From: Oscheius sp. JU75
Taxonomy: Eukaryota > Nematoda > Chromadorea > Rhabditida > Rhabditidae
Assembly (NCBI GenBank): GCA_037178855.1
Contig: JASJZC010000005.1
Span: forward strand, 4,278,001 to 4,342,000
Direction of reading: 5' to 3'
Length of the DNA: 64,000 nucleotides
Shown piece after piece: positions 21,492 to 32,766 of the stretch. Each line of letters starts with the position of its first letter. Position 1 is the first letter of the stretch. The position numbers were made by a program, and so were the translations under genes. Under the pieces are notes generated by a model. The model made no database searches, had not been told where the DNA came from, and worked only from the letters and a program-made list of their open reading frames with translations.

Positions 21492-24318
21492 ATGAGACCG
21501 CGGCGCAGGTCAACCATCTGCCCGGTCAAAAAGGCCCCGTTGCCTCCTCGACTGGTAGTTGTTCGTCCAAAACCAGTCAAATCGAAACCGGGTTAGTCTA
21601 CATTGACCAACAAGCGTGTATCCAAATCTAGATATAGCCCAAGAGCCAGAGCTAGTTTCCAAGAAAACAGAGCCGGAGCCGGTTGCAGAACTATCACCCC
21701 GTAGGACAAGAGCGGGTCCAGTTGAGAATGCTCCAGTACCCCCTCCAGAGTATTGTCCTCTTAAATTGTTCGAAGAATGTCCGAAAATAGATGAACTACT
21801 GAACAAAGAGACAAAACTGGGAGCTATTTCTCAAGTGGAAATGGTAAATTTTTCATTTGCTCTGAACCCTTTTTTTCAAGATCCGTCTTCAACACGATTT
21901 GGAACATTTGATGGCATTTGCCACTTCTGCCCATAACCGAGCTGTCGGAGAGGTTGCCTTCCTGACCAGTGGTGACTACCCTATCATCGATTTGAGTTCA
22001 CGGTAGTATTATTCCAAAAACAGTACGGAAAGTGGCTTTAGACCAGGACCGGTATTCACAAATCGCTTTGTTCCGGAGCTGGACGAGACTGAGTACACCT
22101 TAGACAATTTGGACTTGGGGAAACAAGTCTCGTAGGTTTTTCGTTTATTTTCATATGGAGTACGATTCAGATTATGTGGTCTGCCAACAGATACCGTCGA
22201 AGATGACATCGATTTCTGGCCACCCAATCACATCCCAACACGGTTCTGGAAATGGTGTATGGTGAGTAGACTACATTGGATATATTAGGAGCAAGATATG
22301 TTAGGAAACCTTTCTCATCCCACTCGATGCCGATTTCCTACGAGGTTTCAAGGCATTGTTTGTCGAGCCAATTCTCACAGACGAGTTTGACACTCTGTAC
22401 GTCAACGGTAAGTCTTTTTTTCTATCAATTCAAATGAGGCTTTTTTAGAACCATGGAAGAACCGAAAGCGAGAGAAGCCGCGTGGAAAACGAAGAAGTCG
22501 CATGACTTCTCCCGAACTGATGCCACCACCTCCGATGAAGAAGAGGTACATTACATTTGTGATTTCACCGAATTTGAAATCTTCCAGACCGCCCTTGAGA
22601 GATAGACTCTGTCTCAGTATTGAAGCTTTGATCGACGCGTTGAACAAAGAAGAGAATTTGAAAGGACAACATCCTACACGATCTCATTCACCTCCTCTTC
22701 TCACGCTGGCCCAAATGGCCGAGTTGGCCAAGATCAGAATGGAAGAGGAAGTTGTTACCAATGAGGATGCACTGACTGGTTTGTCTCTCTTATTCTAGCT
22801 ATTTGGAGTTTCTAGACGCTGATCTTCTGTGCGAAGCTTGTGATATATTGGACGAGATTGAGTTGGAGGAAACAGTCGCAATTCAAACAGCAATCCTAAC
22901 AGAATCTAGCCCCGAACCAGTCAGACCTCCAGTCGAAATAGTGCATGGGAGCCCCAAAAGAGCATCAGAAAGCCCGCGGAGAAACTTGCGGCCACCTCGA
23001 CGTGAGTTTTCGTCCTTTTCGTCCACAGCATGTTTCCAGTTGCCTCGCCTCGACTGAAAACGGAGCCTGTGGAAAACGAAGAAGAATTTTTGGAAGCTAA
23101 CATTTCAAAGTCGGCAGCTTCCAGAGATCTATCTCCGAGACTGAGAAATGGAGAACGAAGAGACAGTTTGAAAAGCAATTCGAAAGAAAGTGATGTAAAA
23201 GTCGAGATCGAGGATACGACGACTGCCGACTCAAGAACTAAGTCGTCAAAGAAGGAGAATGAGGAGGAATCGCAAGTAGACGAGAAAGAGGAAGATACCA
23301 ACAAGGAAGAACAATTAAAAACGGAGGTAGAAATTGGAACAAAGAAGGACAAAATGACGAAAAAGAACAATTGTGAAAAATTGATGAAGAAACTTCCTAA
23401 TCCGGCCTATGAGAAAACGGAGAGGAAGCGTGTAAGAAAGGAGCCAGAAGTGTCCGAAACTATTGGTCTCGAAGTAGAAGAGCATCCTTGTTCTGTTTAT
23501 GATACTACCACAATTCGATACGAAAGGAAGTACGCCAACCCGAAGACAAGAACGTTGCCTATGAAGATACGAATGCCTAAATTTGAGCCGGAGGTCGATT
23601 TTTCGGACAAAGGAACAGTTCTGGATCCGACCAAAGTCAAACCAAGAAAAGACGGCAAAATTCAACGAGTTTACACATTGGACGAGAAGATCTACCATGG
23701 GATTGGAGCCAAAATGATCAAGATTCTAGTGGCTTACTGTAAATTTTCTACTCAAACTCTCACTGTGTTTCAGACCAATTACCAAAATCCGCATTGTCCA
23801 TCTTCCCTTTCTTCCTCGGTCATGATCTCAACATCGACTACGAGGAGGAGGGCAAAATCCCCGGCGAGTCGGATGAACTGGTTAGTTTCGACAGTAATCC
23901 GACACTAATGATGGTTACAGGACGAAGTATCGGCGGAACTGACACTCTGTCAACAAGAACTGAAACAGTTCGAGCCGGATATTAAAGGAACAATCGCTCA
24001 CACCTGGAAAAAGATCCAACGAGATTTCGCCTTCTGGGAGACCTATCGGCAGCTGGAAGAGGCCGACAATACTGTGAGTCTCCCATCCTTTTAAATCAAG
24101 AACTGTTTCAGTTGTTCCGTCTGGTGGTAAACACGTACAATGACTTCCCACGACGATTCCCTAAACCGAGTGAATGGCCGTCTCTTATGACAGCCAAGTC
24201 TTCCCGCCTGGAAAAAGTGAAGATGCACTACACGAGATTCCTGAAGAGGCAACCAATATTAGCACTAACCATCGCCGAAAAGGTCGAAGATCCGAATGAC
24301 GTCGAAGAACTCAGCTAA
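21492..24318 (+). CDS. ADA3-like transcriptional adapter (SAGA/ATAC subunit)
   Basis: Scaffold subunit of histone acetyltransferase modules (GCN5-ADA2-ADA3). The ATG at 21492 opens a basic N-terminus; a 40-nt intron leads to EYCPLKLFEECPKIDELLNK, a helical stretch, and the conserved block DDIDFWPPNHIPTRFWKWCM, which fits the ADA3 motif before the central domain (P-x-RFW). PPLRDRLCLSIEALIDALNK resembles the ADA3 segment that precedes its C-terminal domain. The C-terminal part, after a Lys/Glu-rich disordered stretch (23060-23400), is DELDEVSAELTLCQQELKQF followed by KKIQRDFAFWETYRQLEEAD, matching the paired helices of ADA3. It ends DPNDVEELS. Roughly 770 residues, longer than the human 432 because of the central acidic insertion. 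Divergent from YEATS4. Confidence 0.65.
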
Positions 24319-24588
24319 TTACATTGTACAAATTTTTTGTTTCTAACTTATTTTCCTGTTCTTTCATTTTCTTTAGTCTATAACGGGCATTCCTTATTTC
24401 TTACTGCTCATCCATCTGTATTCATCTGATCTCGTCATGTACTTGTAGCAAGTAATACTGTCATCTAATATCGCATAAACATTTCGTTTTCATGTGTTTC
24501 TTTTGCGCGAATTCATGTCGTTTTGTCGACTCTCCTATCTAGTAGTCTCTACCGAAGCTATCTCCAATTGGTCATTTCAGTGAACCCG
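24319..24588. other. Intergenic region between ADA3-like and TGN38-like genes
   Basis: About 270 nt, AT-rich. It ends in a splice-acceptor-like gtcatttcag (24571-24580) nine bases before the next ATG, consistent with trans-splicing of the downstream messenger. I found no AATAAA close to the ADA3-like stop. Confidence 0.4.
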
Positions 24589-26342
24589 ATGAAAAGTGCC
24601 CCTGTTTTACTAGTTTTTTTTTGCCCACTACACCGTCCAAGCTCCGGGTGACTTTGACGTTTGAGTAGGCAAATAAGGTTTTTTTTTTTTTAGCAAAAAA
24701 TGTGACTGCAGAGATACAAGAGCTTGTTTCCAAAAATACAATTGCTCCTATTTTACCTCAGGTATCACGAAGTCCCTTTTCAATAATTTTCCGTTGTAGA
24801 CCAATGGAACGTCTACGTCAAAAGAAGTCAAGGCAGTTGTTCCTGAGAAAAAAGAAGAGAATATTATCGTGAAAACTGCCGTAGAAACAACGCTGGCATC
24901 AATCGTCGAGGAAACTACAACTTTCGATAAAGACGGTGAACAGGAACAGGATGAGGAACAGGTAACTCTTGAATGGAAAGATTCTTCGATACGGGGAGGT
25001 CACTTTACTCCCGCGTTTCTGGATTTCGAGGACGCGGGGGGGAAGTTACCTTTTTCGTAGATAGAGTCACTACAAACCCCCTTGCAAAAGGCAGTGGCTT
25101 GATGTATTGCCACAATAGTACGAACATGTACTGGGTGCTGGGTTTCCTAGAAATTGGGTATGGGATTATATGCCCCTTTTTGAAAGTGACGCATAGCCCT
25201 ATTTCCCAGTTTTGAATGGACACTAATGTCCTAGTGTCTCGTTGTGAATGAGATTTCTTATACCACCTAAATATAGACATTAGTGTCAAGAGACAAGGAC
25301 AAGGAACCGAGAGAAACCCTATGTGAATGCAACCAGAACTCAACAAAACTAGAACTAGGACTAGCACTATCAAAACAGAAGACATGACAGCATACAGACC
25401 TTTTACGCCTGCAGCCATGAAAAAAGCGCAACAAAGAGACGGCCGTATTGGTAATTTAATAGCCTTGTCCTTCTAGAATCTTCTGACAGTAACTTCAGGC
25501 GGATCTAGTCTCTTGAAAACTTCGAACAACAACCAAGTAACTCCACTTCTCAAAGTGCTCTGGTCTTGCGCCCAAAGTCTTTGGAAGGTAGAGGTTGACA
25601 AAAGGTCCGCCTGAAGTTACGGAAGCTGGAAAAGAAACGTCTGAATGCTGTCAGAAGATTCTAGAAGGACAAGGCTGTTAAATTACCTCTACCGCCGTCT
25701 CTTTGTTGCGTTTTTTCATGGCTGTAGGCGTAAAAGGTCTGTATGCTGTCATGTCTTCTGTTTTGATAGTGCTAGTCCTAGTTCTAGTTTTGTTGAGTTC
25801 TGGTTGCATTCACATGGGGTTGCTCTCGGTTCCTTGTTCTTTTTGCCTTTGCCTACGGAAAATGTAACTTTACCCGTGACCGGTCACTCGCTTGTCCAGT
25901 CTCTTGTCTTTTACCCCCGCGGTGGTAAAGTGTCCAATTAAAGTCAACTACCCCTCAGACACCACCAGTGGCGGAAGAAGAAGATACAGCAGAGCAGACA
26001 GAAACGGTAGAGAAAGAGAAGGAGACTCCCAAAGCCCCGTCTGTACAAGTGAGCTTGATCCGTTCGGCTAGAAAGTTCCAATTCAGACGAGAATCGATGC
26101 CTTGGCAGAGCCAGAAGATTCGAATTTTCTTGTTTTCTTGCTGATTGGTGTACTTCTCGTAGTTTGTATATACCTGTTACAACATAACAAGAAGAAACTT
26201 TTGGGTAAGAAGCTACAACTCTTTAGCCAATCCAAGTTCAGGTCTGATGTTTGAAGGCCGAAGTTCCCGTAGGAATGTGAGATATCGTCGACTGAGTCAA
26301 CGAGATGACCTGGAACAATTCAAAGACGACATCATCTACTAG
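24589..26342 (+). CDS. TGN38/TGOLN2-like trans-Golgi membrane protein
   Basis: Single-pass protein cycling between trans-Golgi network and cell surface. The ATG at 24589 opens a signal peptide (MKSAPVLLVFFCPLHP); a 62-nt intron from a weak GTCCAAG donor joins it to KNVTAEIQELVSK. The lumenal part is Glu/Thr-rich and disordered. The membrane end is diagnostic: LVFLLIGVLLVVCIYLLQHN followed by KKKLLGLMFEGRSSRR and RYRRLSQRDDLEQ, matching the TGN38 layout (HNKRK, then a Tyr-based YQRL-type sorting signal; here YRRL). The intron from 24961 to about 25958 would be about 60 nt but is swollen to about 1 kb by the inverted-repeat element at 24998-25935; the flanking exons stay in frame. It ends 68 nt from the SLC46 stop. 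Confidence 0.65.
24998..25935. mobile_element. Intronic inverted-repeat transposable element
   Basis: Outer ends are inverted repeats: GGTCACTTTACTCCCGCG on the left and, reverse-complemented, GGACACTTTACCACCGCGGG on the right. Long inner arms match in inverse orientation: about 25290-25490 against about 25650-25850 (for example AGGAACCGAGAG, TTCTAGAATCTTCTGACAG, GACATGACAGCATACAGACC). A further inner pair is GTAACTTCAGGCGGA near 25490 and its reverse complement near 25603. The left arm carries about 220 nt (about 25060-25280) that the right arm lacks, so a second insertion is likely. No transposase frame is present. The whole element lies in an intron of the TGN38-like gene. Confidence 0.7.
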
Positions 26343-26410
26343 ACAACAGAGTTCCTCATCCCCTCAGCTTTGTTCATCAATCCCACGACGAGTGATCTTG
26401 TGCCTTTTAT

Positions 26411-28317
26411 TTATTCATCGGTTGTTCCGTGATCGACGGGCTCTTCGGCTGTTAATCTCTTCAAAACAAAGTCCGAATATCTGCATAGTTTGTAAGATTT
26501 GAATGCAAAGATAGAATTACCCAAGGATCACAATAGAAGGAAGTAGAAGAAGAGCACTGAGAACGTAGAGGAATCCGGGGAAGAAATGCAGTGTAACTGG
26601 ATAGACATTGTTGTAGATGGCTGTGGCTAGAAGAGAAGTCACGCCTTCCAAGAGGGCAATAAGAGAAAACATCTTGCCTTGCTCTTCTGTAGCTATGAGA
26701 CTGGACAAGAAGGAACGAAAGCCAGAGCTGACAAACCGGTTCAACATGGTCACTGCTAAAGGCGGCAAGGTCCGGTAGTAATTGGTATAAACTGACCGGC
26801 TATCGAGTAAGCCATTGCGGGATTGATGACAAATGCCATCATTAGAAGGGAAACTATTTTTGTCATCATTCCAATACAACCCAGCTGACCATCAGAAAAA
26901 CCACGAAATCGAAGAAAGGGATACAGGGTGAGGACGGCAATGGTGGTCAATCCGAAGGACAGACCGCTGAACCAGCCGTACTGCTTGTCTCCCCAGGCCA
27001 ACTTGTACCGGAGATACGAATACTGGATGTCTCCCAGACCTAAACAAAGAGTATTGATAACTAACTTTTCCCACCTGAGAATATGAGAAGCTCTAACCCT
27101 AGTGCAAAGAGATTAAGAAAAATGTAGAGTCGGGTAGGACGCTGTGTGGTCAACATTTGGAAGAAATAGAAAAAGACCAGTCGTAGTTTTGTTCCTAATT
27201 CTACATCTAAATAAAATAAAGTTAGAAGGCGTTTTCTATCTTACTCATTGGTTCTTCCTCCGGTGATCTTTCGCTCTCTCTAGCAATAAGAAGAATGTAA
27301 AAGAAGGCGATTAATTGCAGGATGAGCATGAGAACAAAAGCATATGCATACCCAAGAGCTCTGTAACATGTTATGTCAGCTAGAAAGTATTCAATTCGAC
27401 TCTCGAATGGTTCCGGAAAGGGCATAGCCGATAGTTCCGCCAAGTCCAATAGCGCCTTCCATTCCAGCTATTCTGTAGCTCCTTCTCATGCGTCTTGTTG
27501 TCTTTACTCCATAACTCATCGTCATCGCTAGATGGCGACTGGTTACAGTTGCAGAGTGTACTCACAAATGATCGAAATGTATCCACCGCATACACCAAAG
27601 ATGGCATCACTGATTAGCAAAAGATAGACGTTGGCGTGGACAAGCGACGACTGGATCACTGAAATCCGTTCTCTTCCAGACATATACCAGGGACTATAAA
27701 ACACCAAGCTCTTATGATCTCTGATATCTTTTTCCGCTATCTACTTTCATTAGAAGAACGATGATAAAAGAAGGGTTACCATAGTTGACGGTGTTGAGGA
27801 CCAGTCCAAAGAACGGAATCAAAAGAGGCACTTTCACGCTCCAGTAGTCGGAAGCTGTAAAAACGAGGCGGCTGGAATCTAAAATAGCTTCACGAACCCA
27901 CCGACGCCAAGAATCAAGGTGGAGAAGAGAGACGGTAAGATGAGGGTATAGGAAGAGATCGAATAGAAATGAGATGCCTGAGTCTGGAGCTCTTTGTCGT
28001 CATAATATGCGGAAATGTTCGAACAGAAAGTCAAATCCTAAATTATTTTTGACCTTGCTAAAACTCAAAAAATGTTACGTTGTAACGTTGCAGACACAAT
28101 TTCTCGTAGATTAGGTTTTGAAAGACTGGGTATTTGAGATAACTGGTGAGCATGTAGAGACAGAGAGGTATTTCCATTCCCAGTTGGAGGAAACCTCGTT
28201 TGATGGAGTCCATTGGGGACAGACAGACACAATCGATGAACAGGCGAATAGTGGGGCTACCAGCAGGCAGACACAGCTGATAACATACCTTTCCACGAAA
28301 ATCTTTCTCGTCGTCAT
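26411..28317 (-). CDS. SLC46-family transporter (PCFT/HCP1-like MFS)
   Basis: Twelve-helix major facilitator of the SLC46 (proton-coupled folate transporter-like) family. TM1 area: GFLQLGMEIPLCLYMLTSYL followed by PVFQNLIYEKLCLQRYN, as in SLC46 N-termini. Next is LTFCSNISAYYDDKELQTQA, the lumenal loop with an N-glycosylation site, then YTLILPSLFSTLILG. Mid-protein exons carry EGAIGLGGTIGYALSG, YAYAFVLMLILQLIAFFYIL and KYKLAWGDKQYGWFSGLSFG. C-terminal helices: NRFVSSGFRSFLSSLIATEE, GKMFSLIALLEGVTSLLATA, FLYVLSALLLLPSIVILG. A stop follows there, but a 39-nt intron to a last exon ending DHGTTDE at 26411, with an overlapping AATAAA, fits better. The exact start is uncertain: ATG at 28317 with a 32-nt intron, or the ATG at 28213. 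Substrate unknown. Confidence 0.75.
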
Positions 28318-28602
28318 AATTTGGCCATTTATCTTGTCTTGTCGTTATTACTCAACACAATGAGTCGTGACGACTGAATAGCCAGAAGACATTCGGTATT
28401 CCGAATCGAAGTTTCTATGACAACTTCTGACGGAAACCAATAATGAACGACCTGTCTGTCACCTATCTACTTCGAAATTTAAGGTTCCCTTTGGGAGAGA
28501 TCGGAAGATTGTCTTCGGAACAGCCATGTTCTGCGGAAATGAAGCTCCGCTCGACCGCCTAAATATTGTTTCCCGTAGCAATTTCCATTAGGCCAATGAG
28601 GC

Positions 28603-29092
28603 ATGACCGACACGAGGCGGAATCTTTTCTTTTCTGTTTATCGGAGGGCGAAAAGACGCATAAACTATCTTTTTCGGGAACATCTTCAAACGGAAAGAAT
28701 TGAGGAACATGGTTGGACGAAGGCAACGATACACTATTGTCGACTGTGTTCGGTGATTACACTGTCATTGATGAAATCTGTTAAAAGACTATCTGATATC
28801 TTCAAGGTTTCATATTCGAAGCACCTTCAGTAGGTAACCAGTTTAAATGACAAAGCGTCTTTCCCCTAATTCGTTGCGTAATTCGTTGCGTAGGAGCACT
28901 CAATTCATGAACCCGCGGCCCCGCCCATCGGCCAGCTAGTCCTCACAGCCCCCAGGCGACCTACTGCAGAATATGGTTACTTTCAGGTAGGCCCACCTCC
29001 CCTTTTCACCCGTTCCAAAGGTCTGATCATGTAAAATACAAAGCTTTTTGTTTGGCCAACAGTCGGAGGGTCTGCTTCCGGAATACTAATAA
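28603..29092 (+). CDS. Possible small basic protein (weak call)
   Basis: Open frame from the ATG at 28603, MTDTRRNLFFSVYRRAKRRI, through SLMKSVKRLSDIFK, then possible introns (28807-28891 and about 28988-29068) to exons reading EHSIHEPAAPPIGQLVLTAP and SEGLLPEY before a stop at 29092. Splice signals are acceptable (gttgcgtag and ggccaacag acceptors), but another frame in the first exon also looks protein-like, so the model may be wrong. No family recognised. A perfect 12-nt tandem repeat (attcgttgcgta, twice) sits just before the second exon. Confidence 0.25.
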
Positions 29093-30079
29093 GGTTGGCC
29101 TCCATTTCCAAACAAGCTATTCTCTACAAACCTGAGAGCCTACTAAACATAAAAGGAAATAAAATTCAGCTTCCCTCGGAGGCGTGTTTTTTCCTGCTCT
29201 AGGTCTACTCACTTTTCCGGAGGAAAGCAAGTGACTGAAAATAGCATTAGGCGCACTTTGGGTCGCAAACGCAGTCAGCTGTAAGCCCACAAAAAGAAAT
29301 TTTATTCCTCTACCTCGAAAGGTATCCGAACGTGAGGAGATTCTATTCTCGACAGAGTCAAACGATGGCAATTATGTCAGACCCGTAGGAATCGTGTAAA
29401 CAGTTTTTACCATATCAGCCCTCCGGAAATAAGGCGGGAGGACATAAACCAGGTTCTGTGGGCTAGAACATTCTGCGAGATTTACGAGCAAGGATACGGT
29501 AGTGGCTCCCGTCCTCATCACTTTGCCTCAACTGTAATCATCTCTTGTCATAGCAAACTCATTCTTCATTATTGTTCGGATCCAAAAAAGGAAAAAAATC
29601 TGCCTCGTCCATCATTATTGGGCTGCGTGCCCCCTCACGTCAGGGCTGCCATCCATCGCCGTTATCTACTCCTAATGAGCTCCAGAAGTCCAATTTTTGT
29701 GTGCAGAATAATCCTCGAGGGTGCAGTAGCATTGATTTGAAATTATTGCAATGCGTCTTGGCCTTCTTCTAAGGATGTTCTGGTTAGTCCCCTCTTGTTT
29801 TGTCCGGACCAACTCATCCAAACAAAAGAGACAAAAGTGGTAGAAGTCAAAGTACGACCTCATTTCGAAGTCTGTGTGTTCGCGGAGGTGGACATTTCCT
29901 TTGTGAGGTCTTTGTTAGAACTGCTGCGATCTGAGCGCCGGCCAATTATGTGCTGTTTGGAGCACATTTGGGCAGGTTGCTCGTCGATTTGCTTCAAGGG
30001 AACAACTGTTTCAAGCGCCCTACTGAAGCAGTCTTTCTAGCGTTATCTGGGGTCCATTTCCTTGTCCCGTGCTCCTAAA
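29093..30079. other. Intergenic stretch, no supported gene
   Basis: About 990 nt. Frames at 29572-29772 and 29795-30040 on the plus strand and 29117-29371 on the minus strand lack recognisable domains and clear start codons. A possible link between the two plus frames through a gttagtcccc donor near 29781 is not convincing. Confidence 0.4.
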
Positions 30080-30442
30080 ATGACGGTGCAGCTGCGCGGA
30101 AATCCTTTGGTTCGGGCGAGTCACGGAAATGCGGAAATGGCAGAGTGAAACATGAAGCGAGAAAGAGATCTCGGATATTTGAGAACTGACACGCAATTCT
30201 TCCAGATCATTCGGTCATTCTATTGCTGACTCCGTTCGACGACTTTTACGATCTCCTCGTCGTTCTCCTACACGTCTTTTCAAGAGGAAAATCGACCTCG
30301 ACAACTTGTCCGACCTGAGGTGAATTTCTGAATGGAAACCACGATAAAAGTCTCTTACAGTACTCCTAATTCCACCAGAAGTGTTTCATTCATCGAAGCC
30401 ATGGAGTGGCCATTCATTGACGAAGATATTCTGGAAGAATGA
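30080..30442 (+). CDS. Small orphan protein with Arg-Ser-Pro repeats
   Basis: About 84 residues from three exons. The ATG at 30080 starts MTVQLRGNPLVRASHGNAEM; the first intron is about 60 nt and ends ttcttccag at 30205, the second is 41 nt near 30319-30360. The second exon reads GHSIADSVRRLLRSPRRSPT and RLFKRKIDLDNL, with two RSP motifs typical of proline-directed or basic-directed phosphorylation sites. The C-terminus is acidic with aromatic residues (FIEAMEWPFIDEDILEE). No signal peptide or membrane helix. I do not recognise the family; the mix of a basic helix and an acidic tail suggests a small regulatory protein, which is only inference. Isolated between long non-coding flanks. Confidence 0.5.
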
Positions 30443-30839
30443 CCTGACTATCCACTGTAAATAACCAATCCGAGTGCCAATCCGTGTCTTCCTTTGGGTA
30501 GTTTCTCTCCAACTAGAAAAAGAAAAAAAAGTGATCAAATCAACGGTTGTCTCTCCTCCCGAATAAAGAAAACGATTCATGTAAGACTTTATCTACGTAC
30601 TTTGGAAGAAGTACAACGTTCGAGACTATGTCTAATGCATTGGACGTATGTACAGGAAAGAATCACATTTGAAATCTACAGTATATGTAGGGGTTAGGGT
30701 GACCAGAAAAAGGGATTACACTAGCAGGTTTTGATCACGTAGTGAGGAGAACACGCCGCTAATAATCATTTAGGAACAATGGATTTGGCTTTTTTAAAAA
30801 GAGGTCACCGGATCGACGATAGGAATGAACATATGGCTG
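30443..30839. other. Intergenic stretch, nothing seen
   Basis: About 400 nt between the stop codons of two convergent genes. Short open frames only; no repeats or RNA gene recognised. Confidence 0.5.
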
Positions 30840-32264
30840 TTAGCGGTTAGTAGGCATGGTCATCAGAGGCTCGGCTCTGCTGATGGTGACGTTGATTCCG
30901 AGATTGCCGTTTTCTAAAATTTAAGGGTAAGAGGTCTGGTATAAAAACGAACCGGCAAAAAGTTGTGCTGTTGAAGTGTCGAAAGATAAACAGTCAGATT
31001 GATGAATAGCTTGAGCCACCCCTTCATGGATAGATCTGGGAGTCGCTTCCCAAGCGAGGCGGCGTCTCACCGTTGATAGTTCCAATCTATAAAATAAATT
31101 CTCGAAAGGAAATGGACAGTAACACACCTGTACATGAAATTATCGGCGTCTTTTTTGGCTCCAATTAGTTGCACGACGGCATAGAACATTTGCTGTCCTT
31201 GTTCACGATCCTGCTTCTCGAGAACCAGCATGAAATCGGAACCAAAACAGTTCTGCATCATGACCCAGTCGACAGCACCGGGAAGATTGATGTCGGTCGC
31301 CAAAAAGACTATATCCTCTCCTGCAAATTAAGAATATTGTGGATTCAACAAATAATTATACCTTGTAAGGTGGTGATGCTTTTATGTACCTTCTTCAGAT
31401 GGTCCATCACATCGGTCAATGCACCTTGCCATTTGCACGAAGCTCCCGGACAGGGACAACTATATGGTCTAAAAAATGTTTTGTACTCAGCTTCTACAAA
31501 AATTTACCTGTATTCACATCCTTCCTCGTGCTCGACTTTGTCCTGATGATAGAAGTACTGGCCGCATCCGGAACTGTTGAACTTGCACGGGAAACGGACA
31601 GTGTTGGCGATTTTCTCCAGACCAAGATTGCGAACATTCGCTGAACAACGACAATTGGACAGCAACTGGATACATTCTTACGAGTAGCTCCTCTGCAGGT
31701 GGGACAACACGTCAGTTTGGGGCGACAGGTCCCACAAACAAGATGACCCGAATGGCATTGTAGATACGGCGGAAGCATGTAATCCAAGCAGACTGGACAT
31801 TCAAATACGGACAGAACCTAAACTTGCAATTAAGCTTTGTGAATGAAAGGCTTACTTCAGCATTGCTGTCGTTGGCATCACCCGTACAATTTCCTATTTG
31901 GCCTATCTGAGGGGCTACTTGGTGTGCATTTGGAGTCGGATTCGGAGGACATGCGTTTACTGGAATGTTTTGATATTAGATATAAAAATAAATACTAACT
32001 TATTGAGCTACTTCCTACTACTTTTGCCATTGATTTGGTTGGTTGAGGTCCGGTTATACATTGTTGAAGAGACATAGGAGGTGAACCCGTAGGTGAGCCT
32101 GTCGAATCCGACAGAATTGGCTTACTCATCGCCACAGGCGATCGAGATAGGCGACTCGCACTGAAGACATCAGAATTGACTATAGAAAGTAAATGAAGAG
32201 GTGCAGCAAAAAGGCATAAAGGAACGGTTGAACTCTTCCCCTTTTTACTGTGAGAATTGAACAT
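30840..32264 (-). CDS. siah-1: SIAH-type E3 ubiquitin ligase (seven in absentia)
   Basis: RING E3 ligase that targets proteins for degradation. The RING reads [20 protein letters not shown] then CCPTCRG, with the Cys3-His-Cys4 residues of SIAH. It is followed by the two SIAH zinc fingers ([20 protein letters not shown] and [12 protein letters not shown]...HLKKVHKSI) and the beta-sandwich substrate-binding domain ([92 protein letters not shown]). The stop at 30840 follows an extra short tail. The N-terminus before the RING is Ser/Pro-rich ([15 protein letters not shown]). The start is unsure: ATG at 32264 is the longest, but the ATG at 32129 (MSKPILSD) is a good alternative. Very conserved and intact. 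Confidence 0.93.
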
Positions 32265-32766
32265 GTCGGATATTTAGCCAGGTGGTGTGATAATACACAC
32301 AATCAGCTGACTGGCATTATTTCTACTTGGAGTAGTTTTTTCTTGAATAAACGTATTTGTTCGTTCAAAATGTTTTGCAAAACTACTTGAACCAGTAAAA
32401 ATAGCGGAAAGAGCAGATAATATGTAAGGAAATACATGGAGAAGAGAACAAAGAAGCGCAATATGAGCGAGCGGGTCAGAGACGCAGAGGAATTGGAACC
32501 TCATGCCGTCTGACTGAGCGGGCGGAAGACCGGCTGTCGAGAGAGTCAGAGACACAACCTGCGTCCATCTACCTTTCAAACTCGCTAGTCAAAAATTTTC
32601 CGAAGAAAGTGAACAAGTCGAAGCAGCGATATCGGAGAGCTCAGAACACACCAAAAAGGGTCATAAATCAGGGTTAAAATTTTATTACAGTAACAACGAG
32701 ATCAGGTTATAAATGGAATAAATTGCACACTAGTGTAACCGGGATAATTTTTACAGAAAAAGGGTT
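32265..32766. other. Intergenic region between condensin and SIAH genes
   Basis: About 500 nt on the same transcribed strand. It contains an AATAAA-type signal for the condensin gene near 32672-32680 (read on the minus strand). The minus-strand open frame at 32274-32579 is hydrophobic in part (HVFPYILSALSAIF) but has no ATG-led family match; it could be 5' untranslated sequence of the SIAH messenger. Confidence 0.4.

Noticed and set aside
22921-23370. Minus-strand 149-codon frame with hydrophobic start
   Set aside because: Antisense shadow of the acidic and Lys-rich central region of the ADA3-like gene.
26517-26519. Stop codon after VILG as the true end of the SLC46 gene
   Set aside because: A good 39-nt intron overlapping that stop leads to another exon with a stop and poly(A) signal at 26411; I prefer the longer form but did not see transcripts.
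29572-30040. Two plus-strand frames as a Cys-containing gene
   Set aside because: No ATG at a sensible place in the first frame, and joining them needs a splice with weak signals; no domain seen.
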